From positions 248,001-312,000 of the forward strand of contig NZ_FPCG01000003.1 of NCBI RefSeq assembly GCF_900116905.1: a stretch of DNA of 64,000 nucleotides, given 5' to 3'. The position numbers were made by a program, and so were the translations under genes. Below are positions 17,296-25,544 of this stretch, in pieces (position 1 is the stretch's first letter; every line of letters begins with the position of its first letter). The stretch comes from Micrococcus terreus. GTDB lineage: Bacteria; Actinomycetota; Actinomycetes; Actinomycetales; Micrococcaceae. The notes under the pieces were generated by a model. It saw only the letters and a program-made list of their open reading frames with translations. It made no database searches and had not been told where the DNA came from.

Positions 17296-17325
17296 TCCCG
17301 CTCAGGCACTGACCGCCTGACACCC

Positions 17326-17367
17326 ACTGAGGCCACGCCGCAGGTGCTCCTGCCGCGTGGCCTCAGT
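17326..17367 (+). terminator. Long hairpin terminator
   Basis: A 19-bp stem with one mismatch and a TGCT loop. The left arm, 17326-17344, begins ACTGAGGCCACG and the right arm ends CGTGGCCTCAGT at 17367. It lies 31 nt after the stop of the 186-residue protein and about 100 nt before the end of the convergent methyltransferase-fold gene. The tail is TCGTCCCC rather than a T-tract. Confidence 0.75.
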
Positions 17368-17468
17368 CGTCCCCGCAGACGGGCCCGGGGGAGCGGGGGA
17401 GCCGAGCGGTGCGCGGGGGCTCGGAACCGTGTGGAGCGCGGGGCGGGGAGCGGGAGGCGGGGAGCCTG

Positions 17469-18323
17469 TCAGCCGGAGATCCGGGAGGCCAGCCGTGCGG
17501 TCTGGTCCGGGGTCAGCACCGCTGCGGGGTGGGGGCCAGCGCCCAGCAGGTCCGCGCGCAGGTCGTTCAGCTGCTCGGTGTGTGCGGGCGCCAGCGCGGG
17601 GCCGGCGGCGAGCACCAGGTTCCCGGCCTCGCGCCGCTCGATCAGGTTCGCGTCGGCCAGCGTCCACGCGCCGCTGAGCCCCGCACCCGCGGCAGCCTGG
17701 TCCAGGCCGGCGGCCTGCCTGGCGTAGAACCGGTGGCCGTTGTCGTCACCCACGTTGACCAGCAGCAGCCCTCGCTCGGTCAGGGCACCCAGCAGCACGG
17801 CGTAGAAGTCCGTCCCGGTCAGATGCTCCACCTCACCCTCGCCGGTGTAGATGTCCAGCACCACGGCGTCGAACAGACGGGGGCTCAAAGCGGCGAGTTC
17901 GACACGCGCGTCCCCGATCACCACCTCCAACTCCGTCCCCTCCGGCAGCGGCAGCTCGGTGATCACCAGGGACGGCAGCTCGCGTTCCAGCTCCACCGTC
18001 ACCTGGTCCGACCCCGGTCGCGTGGCCTGCACATACCGGGGAAGCGTGAGCGCCCCGGCCCCCAGGTGCAGGACGCTGATCGGCTCGCCCAGCGGGAACG
18101 AGTGGTCGAGCAGCGCCGCCATCCGAGCCAGGTACTCGTACCGGATCCGGGTGGGCTCGGCCAGGTCCACGTGGGACTGGATCATCCCCCCGATCTCCAG
18201 CACCCAGCCGTCGTCATGCTCATCCGGGACGATCCGCGCCTGCTGTCCGGACACGCTGAGCTGCACGGTGCGGCCGGAGGGTGAGGGGGCGGCGGGCGGC
18301 GGAGGAGATGGAGGGCAGACCAT
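17469..18323 (-). CDS. Spermidine synthase-like methyltransferase-fold protein
   Basis: 284 residues, ATG 18323. The core resembles the spermidine-synthase family: IQSHVDLAEPTRIRYEYLARM, the nucleotide-binding SVLHLGAGALTLPRYV, the acidic loop VELERELPSLV, and IGDARVELAAL followed by FDAVVLDIYTG. In characterised enzymes the DxxTG/DSxDP loop binds the amine; here it is DIYTGEG, so true polyamine synthesis is doubtful. Actinobacterial proteins of this type are usually annotated 'fused MFS/spermidine synthase', but no MFS part is present. The start is Pro/Ser-rich. It is divergent from the M23-like gene, with 29 nt between starts. Confidence 0.78.
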   Translation of the reverse strand: MVCPPSPPPPAAPSPSGRTVQLSVSGQQARIVPDEHDDGWVLEIGGMIQSHVDLAEPTRIRYEYLARMAALLDHSFPLGEPISVLHLGAGALTLPRYVQATRPGSDQVTVELERELPSLVITELPLPEGTELEVVIGDARVELAALSPRLFDAVVLDIYTGEGEVEHLTGTDFYAVLLGALTERGLLLVNVGDDNGHRFYARQAAGLDQAAAGAGLSGAWTLADANLIERREAGNLVLAAGPALAPAHTEQLNDLRADLLGAGPHPAAVLTPDQTARLASRISG

Positions 18324-18352
18324 GGGTCCATTCTTCCGTTACGCTGAGCCGC

Positions 18353-18973
18353 GTGAGCACCGCTCTGGAGATCCACTACCCCTTCACGGGCCGCTGGCTG
18401 GTGCAGAACAGTCCGGCGAACCGGGTTCCCAGCCACGGCACGGAGCTGTTCGCCACGGCACATGCCATCGACTTCGTCCCGGTGGATGAGCAGGGCCGCA
18501 CGGCTTCGGTGCGGCTGCGGTCTCTGGTCCGCACCGAACCGCCGGAGTCCTTCCCGGGCTTCGGCGCGCCGATCCTGGCCCCGGTTGCCGGGACAGTGGT
18601 CTCCGCGCATGACTCCGTGCCGGACCACCATGCCCACCGCGGGCTGCCCTCCCTGAGCTACGCCCTGACCCAGCGACGCCGACTGGCTGACGGCTGGGCC
18701 GGGCTGGCCGGGAACCACGTGATCATCCGGGTGTCCGAGCGCGGCACGTTCGTGGCACTGTGCCACCTGCAGCGGGGCAGCGTCCGGGTGTCGGTGGGGG
18801 AGATCGTCCGGACCGGTCAGCCGGTGGGTGCCTGCGGGAACTCCGGCAACAGCACCGAGCCGCACCTGCACCTGCAGGCCCAGGACGCCCCTGACCCTGC
18901 CGCGGCTGCGGCCGTGCCGTTCACCCTCCAGGGGTCAGTGCCGCGCAACGGGCAGATCGTCCACGTTCCCTGA
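18353..18973 (+). CDS. M23/LytM-like peptidase-domain protein
   Basis: 206 residues from GTG 18353. There is no signal peptide or membrane segment, so a cytosolic location is suggested. The LytM fold is indicated by SHGTELFATAHAIDFVP (candidate metal ligands H and D), the conserved ILAPVAGTVVSAHD, the GNHVIIRV strand, and GQPVGACGNSGNSTEPHLHLQ with the HxH motif. Non-secreted M23-like proteins of this kind are known in actinobacteria and have no defined substrate. The 29-nt space to the divergent methyltransferase-fold gene must hold both promoters, so overlapping or leaderless transcripts are likely. Confidence 0.8.
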   Translation: MSTALEIHYPFTGRWLVQNSPANRVPSHGTELFATAHAIDFVPVDEQGRTASVRLRSLVRTEPPESFPGFGAPILAPVAGTVVSAHDSVPDHHAHRGLPSLSYALTQRRRLADGWAGLAGNHVIIRVSERGTFVALCHLQRGSVRVSVGEIVRTGQPVGACGNSGNSTEPHLHLQAQDAPDPAAAAAVPFTLQGSVPRNGQIVHVP

Positions 18974-18986
18974 CCCGAGGCGGCGC

Positions 18987-19658
18987 TCAGCCGCCGATCT
19001 CTGCGGGCGTGGACCAGCCGTCGTCGGGATCTGCCGGAAGGTCCTTGAGCACCTTCGCGGGCACGCCAGCGGCCACGCTGTCGGCCGGGATGTCCTTCAC
19101 GACGACGGCCCCCGCGCCGATCACGGAATTCTCACCGATGGTGACGCCAGGGCCGACGATCACCCCGCCGCCGAGCCAGACGTTGTCCTCGATGGTGATG
19201 GGGGCGCTGCCCTCCCACTTGTCCCGGCGGGGGCCGGCCTCGAGCGGGTGGGTGGCGGTGAGCAGCTGCACGTGCGGGCCGAACTGGCAGTCCGCGCCGA
19301 TCCGCACCGGGGCGATGTCCAGCACCGTGAAGCCGAAGTTGGCGAAGGTGCGCGCGCCAATGCTGATGTACCGGCCGTAGTCCACGTGGAACGGGGGACG
19401 GATCTCGATGCCCTCGCCGGCGTGGCCGAGCAGCTCCTGGAGGATGCGGCGGCGCTCGGCACGGTCCGTGATGGAGCTGGCGTTGTACCGCTCGGTCAGC
19501 AGCTGGGCGCGCGTGGAGAGCTCACCGAGCTCCGGATCCAGGGCGATGTACGCCTCTCCGGCCTCCATCCGCTCACGCATGGACCGGCCATTGGGACGGT
19601 AGGGGTTCGTGGGGGTGGGGGGTGTGCCGGCGGCGTCGGTGCCAGTCAGGGGGCTCAT
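18987..19658 (-). CDS. Sugar O-acetyltransferase (maltose/galactoside acetyltransferase type)
   Basis: 223 residues, ATG 19658. Helical N-terminal Maa region MRERMEAGEAYIALDPEL...RAQLLTERYN, then left-handed beta-helix hexapeptide repeats. Catalytic His lies in LLTATHPLEAGPRR, and the CoA-binding GGGVIVGPGVTIGENSVIGAGAVV and GVPAKVL are intact. It transfers acetyl from acetyl-CoA to a hydroxyl of a sugar or similar acceptor. It converges on the M23-like gene, where a short GGCGGC-GCTCA-GCCGCC hairpin (18979-18995) may terminate both. Immediately upstream lies palindromic element A. Confidence 0.88.
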   Translation of the reverse strand: MSPLTGTDAAGTPPTPTNPYRPNGRSMRERMEAGEAYIALDPELGELSTRAQLLTERYNASSITDRAERRRILQELLGHAGEGIEIRPPFHVDYGRYISIGARTFANFGFTVLDIAPVRIGADCQFGPHVQLLTATHPLEAGPRRDKWEGSAPITIEDNVWLGGGVIVGPGVTIGENSVIGAGAVVVKDIPADSVAAGVPAKVLKDLPADPDDGWSTPAEIGG

Positions 19659-19695
19659 GGTCCCACCCTACGGAGCGTTCGGGCCTCGTTCACAG

Positions 19696-19753
19696 CGTGT
19701 GGCTGGGATTCCGCGGTCGAGGACCACCGTCACCACGGATTCTCAGCCACACG
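19696..19753. repeat. Palindromic intergenic element, copy A
   Basis: A 58-nt imperfect palindrome. Left arm CGTGTGGCTGGGATTCCGCGG and the complement of the right arm CGTGTGGCTGAGAATCCGTGG differ at only three of 21 positions, with a ~16-nt centre. It is shared with copies B (20840-20894) and C (34970-35026). It lies 13 nt beyond the 3' end of the DUF559 gene and 37 nt from the start of the acetyltransferase gene. Confidence 0.75.
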
Positions 19754-19766
19754 TTGTCCTCGGCGG

Positions 19767-20717
19767 TCACGAGAACAGCTGCTGGACCAGTGCGATGACT
19801 CTGACGAACCCGTTGTTCAAGTCCTCATGCGTCACACGGATCACCCGCCACCCGTGGCTCTGGAACCACGCGTCCCGTCGAGCGTCAATGGCCTGCTGTG
19901 CGCGAGTCAGGTGGTGGCCGCCGTCGTACTGCAACGCGATTCTCCATTGTGGATAGGCGAGGTCTGCGGTGAACGGCGCCCCCGGTGCGGGCGAGACCTG
20001 CAGCTCCGGCTCTGGGAGTCCCGCGCCCACGAGAGCGAGCCGCAGCGCCGTCTCCGGGGATGAATCGGCGCCGACTGGGATCAGGCCCAGTGCCGCTCGG
20101 GCCAGCCGGACGCCCTTGAAGGTGCCGATGGTCGAGAGCTCCTGGTCGAGTCGTGCCGGTGTGGTCAGAGGGGAGTGCCTGATTCCGTTGACCCAGGGGG
20201 AATGCACAAGATGGTCACCGGCCGCCACCAGATCGATCAGCTGCCCGTCGTCCATCATCGCCGCCAGATCCAACCACGCCCGCTCCGGTGTGACCGCGGG
20301 AACGTCGAAGCGGACGCTGCGATGTCGCTCAGGCAGTGGACGGCGGTGGCCGACGACTCCCGCGCGCTGGGCCCGGCGACGCTGGTCTGGGCCGGTGAGA
20401 TGAACTCGCGGGTCGCCGGCCAGGGCTGGGGGCAAGGGCACTCCATAGAGATGCGCGGCGGTGGTGTGGGAGACGAAGCCTCCGCAGACCTGGGTGAGGG
20501 CGGCCAGCGATGCGGTGTCCAGCCCGTGAGGCGGTTCGTCGAGCCGCAGATAGGACCACGGCATCTCCGGGAACAGGGAGGACCGATACAGGCCGTGAGA
20601 GACGCGCCGCAGATCCGACCTCTGGAGGCGTTCATCCGAGACGTCAGCGGCTCGGGCCGCGGCACGCGTGAGGTGGGCGCGCCGGATGATGGGAGGCAGA
20701 GGTCTGCGAGCAGTCAT
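19767..20717 (-). CDS. DUF559/Vsr-fold endonuclease-like protein with AbiEi-type N-terminus
   Basis: 316 residues from ATG 20717. The first ~60 residues resemble the winged-helix start of AbiEi-family antitoxins (RAADVSDERLQRSDLRRVSHGLYRS). The last ~80 resemble the DUF559/very-short-patch-repair fold: TADLAYPQWRIALQYDGGHH, QQAIDARRD, then GWRVIRVTHEDL. The nuclease-type D..(E/Q)xDG pattern has Gln in the usually acidic position (ALQYDG), so activity is uncertain. The gene is bracketed by palindromic elements A and B, with no other gene between. Function is unknown; proposed roles in this family include DNA cleavage or repair. Confidence 0.72.
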   Translation of the reverse strand: MTARRPLPPIIRRAHLTRAAARAADVSDERLQRSDLRRVSHGLYRSSLFPEMPWSYLRLDEPPHGLDTASLAALTQVCGGFVSHTTAAHLYGVPLPPALAGDPRVHLTGPDQRRRAQRAGVVGHRRPLPERHRSVRFDVPAVTPERAWLDLAAMMDDGQLIDLVAAGDHLVHSPWVNGIRHSPLTTPARLDQELSTIGTFKGVRLARAALGLIPVGADSSPETALRLALVGAGLPEPELQVSPAPGAPFTADLAYPQWRIALQYDGGHHLTRAQQAIDARRDAWFQSHGWRVIRVTHEDLNNGFVRVIALVQQLFS

Positions 20718-20839
20718 GGACTCACCGTGCCGGGTGGAGGTTCGCCGGGACGACCTGCAGGGGGCAGCTGTGGAGAGGCGGCTGCTCTGGAGCACCTGTG
20801 GAGGAACGACGGGAGGTCTCCAGGGCATCCTCGTGGAGA

Positions 20840-20894
20840 GTGTGGCTTGAAATCCGCGGTTGCAGACCGAAGGACCTGTGATGTCAAGCCACAC
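20840..20894. repeat. Palindromic intergenic element, copy B
   Basis: A 55-nt imperfect palindrome with arms GTGTGGCTTGAAATCCGCGGT and (complement of right arm) GTGTGGCTTGACATCACAGGT. It shares the terminal GTGTGGCT and ATCCGCGGT blocks with copies A and C but carries compensatory differences between arms: TTG/CAA where the others have CTG/CAG. It lies 123 nt upstream of the DUF559 start and 88 nt before the SRPBCC gene. Confidence 0.7.
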
Positions 20895-20982
20895 GGTGGA
20901 CGTGGGGCGAGGAACCCGCATCAGGCGTCTGCGCCGGGGGAGCATCTGGCCGCGGAACGCTGGGGCGGGGGAGAATGCGGGG

Positions 20983-21585
20983 ATGGACACCGATCATGGC
21001 ACCCCGGACCACGTCGCCGGCACCCCGGACACCGATTCAGACGCCAGCACACCGGCCCCGGAGCCGCGCACACCGACCGGCAGCGTCGAGACCACGAAGG
21101 CCGGGCCCCTGCTCCACCTGGCGCGCGAACTGCAGCATCCGCCCACCGTGGTCTGGGACCACCTGACGGACCCGACCCTGCTGGGTGGCTGGTATGGCAC
21201 CTGGACGGGAGAGCCGTCGTCGGGAAGCGTACAGCTGGCCATGGTGGAGGCGCCGGACAGCCCCGGCGAGTGCCGCATCCGCCGCTGCGAGCGCGGGCAC
21301 GCGCTCGAGGTGACGCTGGCGGACCCGGAGGGCAACGCATGGCAGCTGGACCTGGGGCTGGCAGAGCGTCCCGACGGCGGCACTCACCTGACCTTCCAGC
21401 AGTCACTGGGCGGGTTCGAGGGCATGGCGGCCGATGTGGGTCCGGGGTGGGAGTACTATCTGGACCGCCTGGCGGCGTCCCTGGACGGGCGCGATGTGGA
21501 ATCCGTGGTGTGGGAGGCGTACTGGCCGCACCAGCGTGAGCACTACGCGGTGGGCTCGCCCGGCCGGGCAGACTCCTCCGACTGA
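20983..21585 (+). CDS. SRPBCC/AHSA1-like domain protein
   Basis: 200 residues, ATG 20983. The N-terminal ~45 residues are Asp/Thr/Pro-rich and probably disordered. The rest fits the START-like AHSA1 fold: LLHLARELQHPPTVVWDHLTDPTLLGGWYGTW, a central beta-sheet, and a final helix GWEYYLDRLAASLDGRDVE. Such domains bind hydrophobic ligands or Hsp90-like clients; no ligand is evident. Its last 43 nt overlap the 3' end of the convergent BrkB-like gene. The 13-mer repeat (21213-21225) encodes its PSSG. Confidence 0.8.
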   Translation: MDTDHGTPDHVAGTPDTDSDASTPAPEPRTPTGSVETTKAGPLLHLARELQHPPTVVWDHLTDPTLLGGWYGTWTGEPSSGSVQLAMVEAPDSPGECRIRRCERGHALEVTLADPEGNAWQLDLGLAERPDGGTHLTFQQSLGGFEGMAADVGPGWEYYLDRLAASLDGRDVESVVWEAYWPHQREHYAVGSPGRADSSD

Positions 21586-22754
21586 CCCTCCGCTGTGGAC
21601 CCGGCATCGTCCTCCGGTCCCAGCAGGGAGCGGGGCATGAACGGGGTGCCGGTGGAGACGTCGTCGTCCAGGGCGTCGATCGCCCACAGCGAGTCCGCCT
21701 CAGCCAGCCAGGGCGTGCGCGGACGGGTGACGGGGGCGTCCTCACGGGCGGCCTCGGCCACCGTCCGGGCGGTGGTGCGGGCGGCCACGGTCTGCTCATC
21801 CAGGAACTTCAGCACCCCGGTGTGCCGGGTCCGCAGCTGCAGCACGTCCCAGGCGGGCAGCCCGGCGGCGAGCTGACGGGCGCGCAGCAGCTCGGCGTCG
21901 AACGCGGCGCCGGCCACCAGCACGATGAACCCTGCCCACACGAGCACCAGCACCGTGATCACGCCGTTCAGCGTCCCCAGTACGCGGTCAAATGCCCCGA
22001 AGGACTCCGCGAGCCAGCCCAGGATGACCGTGGCGGCGAACAGCAGCACCACGGTCACCACGCCCCCGGCGGACATCAGCCGGTAGTGCGGCAGCTTCAC
22101 GTTCGGGCCCCGGTAGTACGCCAGGGAGACGGTGAAGATCAGGATCGCCAGGATCACCGGCCACTTCAGCGCGTTCCACGTGGCCACGGACTCGGCGGTG
22201 AACCCGAGCACCCGCCCGAGCCGTTCGGAGAACTCGCCGCCGATCACCACCAGCGTCAGGGTGGCGATCATCCCGAGCATCAGCACCAGGGTCTCCAGCG
22301 CCACCACGGTGCGGAACCACAGGAACTGCCGTCCCTCGCGGGTGTCGTGGATGCGGTGCATGGCCCGGTGGAACGAGGCCACGGCGTTGGACGCGGAGAT
22401 CAGTGCGCCCACCAGGCCCAGCACCACGCCGAGCACGCCGCCGGAGGTGTTGGCCAGGGCGAGCAGCGCACCGGCTGCCACCTGCGGGTCCACGCCGGGG
22501 ATCAGCTCGTGGATCAGCTGCGCGCCGGTGTGGACGGTCTCGTCGGCCATGCCCACCAGGGAGACCATGGACACCATCGCCACCAGGGCCGGCAGCAGGG
22601 AGAGCATGGAGTAGAAGGTCATCGACGCCGCCACGTCCCACACCTGCAGGTCCACCAGGCGCATGACGGTCCGCCGGATCACGTAGGCCTGGGACACCCG
22701 AGGTTCGCGGTAGGTGCGGGCGGGGCGCTCGCGGCGGAACAGGCGGCTGGGCAT
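21543..22754 (-). CDS. YihY/BrkB family membrane protein
   Basis: 403 residues, ATG 22754. The six-helix YihY core spans about residues 20-290: DVAASMTFYSMLSLLPALVAMVS, the segment GVLGVVLGLVGALISASNAV, YRGPNVKLPHYRLMSAGGVV and the final pair of helices. A ~110-residue hydrophilic tail is predicted in the cytoplasm. Despite names such as ribonuclease BN or virulence factor, the biochemical role is unsettled; it may be a transporter. Tail-to-tail overlap of 43 nt with the SRPBCC gene implies antisense transcripts unless termination is internal. Confidence 0.88.
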   Translation of the reverse strand: MPSRLFRRERPARTYREPRVSQAYVIRRTVMRLVDLQVWDVAASMTFYSMLSLLPALVAMVSMVSLVGMADETVHTGAQLIHELIPGVDPQVAAGALLALANTSGGVLGVVLGLVGALISASNAVASFHRAMHRIHDTREGRQFLWFRTVVALETLVLMLGMIATLTLVVIGGEFSERLGRVLGFTAESVATWNALKWPVILAILIFTVSLAYYRGPNVKLPHYRLMSAGGVVTVVLLFAATVILGWLAESFGAFDRVLGTLNGVITVLVLVWAGFIVLVAGAAFDAELLRARQLAAGLPAWDVLQLRTRHTGVLKFLDEQTVAARTTARTVAEAAREDAPVTRPRTPWLAEADSLWAIDALDDDVSTGTPFMPRSLLGPEDDAGSTAEGQSEESARPGEPTA

Positions 22755-22842
22755 GCTTCGAGGGTAGCCGGGTCCTGCGTGCGGCACCGTGATCGAAGTG
22801 CCAGGATGGACGGACGAGAACGGACCAGTCGAAGGGGAACAC

Positions 22843-23727
22843 ATGTCCATCCGCACCAGCCACCGCACCCGCTCCGCCCGCATCGGAAGGACCGCCTCCC
22901 TGGGACTGGTCGCCGCGCTCGCTGCCTGGGGCCTGACCGCCTGCACGGTCACCTCCGGAGAGGAGTCCTCGCAGAGCCCGACGACGGCCACCACCTCGGC
23001 CGCGGAGGGCACCTCCCCCAGCGGCTCGCCCAGCGAGTCCTCGACGTCCCCGACCTCCGCCTCCGAGTCACCGTCCGCGTCGGCCTCGCCCTCGGAGTCC
23101 TCCACCGGATCCGGTCAGGCGGCCGGTGTGATGAGCCTGGACCAGCTCGGCGAGGCCCTGCTGGACGAGGAGAGCTTCCCGGTGGCGGACTCGGTGACCC
23201 GTGAGGACACCCGGGTGGAGTCGGCGCCGTTCACCATGTACGTCAACCTCAACGGGTTCACGCCGGAGGGGGAGTGCGCCACCGCCCTGGAGAAGGTCAA
23301 CACGTTCGAGGCCCCGAAGTCCTCCGCTGTGGCCTCGACCTACACCACGGACCTGCAGCCGAGCGGCGACTCCGAGGCGGCCACCGTGCAGTTCATGGCC
23401 GTGACCACCCAGAGCGCCATGGACGCCATGTCCGTCTACTCGGAGATCCCCGAGGCCTGCGGCACCCTGCAGGGCGATGAGGGCACCGGCGCCACCGCCA
23501 CGTTCTCACCCGTGGAGCTCGGCTCCGGCGCCGAGGACGTGCACGCCATGGAGCTGCGCATCGAGGCCCCCGACGGACAGGAGCAGACCATCGTGATCGG
23601 TGGACGCTCCGAGGGACGCAACCACCTGTATGCGGTGCTGTCCGTGGCAGATCTGGAGGACGCCCAGTCCATCCTGACCGCTCAGGGGGAGCGGTTCGAC
23701 CAGGCCCTGGAGCAGCTGGACTCCTGA
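22843..23727 (+). CDS. Lipoprotein of unknown function with Ser/Thr-rich linker
   Basis: 294 residues, ATG 22843 after GAAGGGG. The signal peptide (basic start, LGLVAALAAWGL) ends in lipobox LTAC. A 65-residue disordered linker rich in Ser, Glu, Thr and Pro follows. A ~190-residue globular domain comes after, with two cysteines (GECATALEKVN and PEACGTLQG) probably paired in a disulfide, and a beta-rich C-terminus. No family is recognised, although the layout matches many actinobacterial surface sensor-type lipoproteins. A strong terminator follows directly. Confidence 0.75.
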   Translation: MSIRTSHRTRSARIGRTASLGLVAALAAWGLTACTVTSGEESSQSPTTATTSAAEGTSPSGSPSESSTSPTSASESPSASASPSESSTGSGQAAGVMSLDQLGEALLDEESFPVADSVTREDTRVESAPFTMYVNLNGFTPEGECATALEKVNTFEAPKSSAVASTYTTDLQPSGDSEAATVQFMAVTTQSAMDAMSVYSEIPEACGTLQGDEGTGATATFSPVELGSGAEDVHAMELRIEAPDGQEQTIVIGGRSEGRNHLYAVLSVADLEDAQSILTAQGERFDQALEQLDS

Positions 23728-23735
23728 GACCAAGA

Positions 23736-23780
23736 CGGCCCCGCGCCTGGCCGGTGATGAACCGGTCAGGCGAGGGGCCG
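23736..23780. terminator. 20-bp hairpin terminator fused to the dispersed repeat
   Basis: Left arm 23736-23755 starts CGGCCCCGCGCCTG. The loop is GATGA and the right arm 23761-23780 ends GGCGAGGGGCCG; 18 of 20 positions pair. It serves the lipoprotein gene (+) and probably the ABC gene (-). The right arm is also the first half of the 20-mer repeat, so the stem ends directly in TCGTCGGGAA. Confidence 0.75.
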
Positions 23781-23789
23781 TCGTCGGGA
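23770..23789 (+). repeat. Copy of dispersed 20-mer repeat overlapping a terminator arm
   Basis: GCGAGGGGCCGTCGTCGGGA, identical to the copies at 11443-11462 and 57413-57432. Its first 11 bases are the distal part of the terminator right arm and the remainder is the tail. This is the clearest case of the repeat acting, or arising, at a transcription end. Confidence 0.6.
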
Positions 23790-23798
23790 AGGGCCTGT

Positions 23799-24677
<879 letters not shown>

Positions 24678-24680
24678 GGC

Positions 24681-25544
24681 TCACGCGTCCTTTCGGGTGG
24701 CTCGGGAGGGCCGGGCGGACCGGGACTCGAAGCGGCGGGCCAGCAGGGAGAGCGGCACGGTGATGATCAGGTACATCAGGCCGGCCACCAGCACGGGGGT
24801 CAGTCCGGCGCCGAGCGCGGTGATGCCGTCGCGGCCGAACTTGGTCAGCTCATACTCGTGCGCGGCCAGTCCCAGCACGTAGACCAGGGAGGAGTCCTTG
24901 GTGAGCAGGATGACCTCGTTGGTCAGCGGGGGCAGGACCAGGCGGAAGGCCTGCGGGATGACGATGGTCAGCATGGCCCGCCAGCCGGGCATGCCCAGGG
25001 AGCGTGCGGCTTCGTACTGGCCCATGGGCACGGCCTGCAGCCCGGCGCGCAGGGTCTCGGAGATGTAGGCGGCCGAGACCATGCCCAGCGCAGCCATCAC
25101 CACCACCGGGATGGGCCACTGCACGCCGAAGGCGATCGGCACCCCGTACCCGAAGGCGATGAACACCAACAGGGCGGGCACGCCGCGGAAGAACTCGGTG
25201 TAGGCGGTGGCGATCCACCGGTAGGGGGCGAAGGAGCTCATCCGCATCAGGGCCAGGACGATGCCGCCGATCAGGCCCACGATGAACGAGGTGACCGTGT
25301 ACAGCAGGGTGTTGCCCAGCCCGACCAGGATCACGTCCGGGAACATCGGGCCGATCGCGGCGAAGTTGAAGACGGAGGTGCCCAGGGTCTCCCAGTCCAT
25401 GGCCAGCAGGATCGCGGCGATCACGGCCACGAACACGGCGGCCTGGATGCCGATGGAGATCTGGCGGCGGCGTTTGGCCCGTCCGGGGCGGGGTCGGGTG
25501 GCGCTGGTCTCGGCCGGTGCGCTCGGGCTGGATGCGGTGCTCAC
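24681..25544 (-). CDS. Polar amino acid ABC importer, permease subunit (HisMQ type)
   Basis: 287 residues with GTG start at 25544 overlapping the previous stop (GTGA). Five to six membrane helices are visible. The conserved HisM/GlnP sequences are NTLLYTVTSFIVGLIGGIVLALMR, the EFFRGVPALLVFIAFG block and the EAA loop EAARSLGMPGWRAMLTIVIPQAFRLVLPPLTNE, which docks to the ATPase. About 40 hydrophilic residues precede the first helix. A single permease gene suggests a homodimeric channel. Confidence 0.92.
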   Translation of the reverse strand: MSTASSPSAPAETSATRPRPGRAKRRRQISIGIQAAVFVAVIAAILLAMDWETLGTSVFNFAAIGPMFPDVILVGLGNTLLYTVTSFIVGLIGGIVLALMRMSSFAPYRWIATAYTEFFRGVPALLVFIAFGYGVPIAFGVQWPIPVVVMAALGMVSAAYISETLRAGLQAVPMGQYEAARSLGMPGWRAMLTIVIPQAFRLVLPPLTNEVILLTKDSSLVYVLGLAAHEYELTKFGRDGITALGAGLTPVLVAGLMYLIITVPLSLLARRFESRSARPSRATRKDA

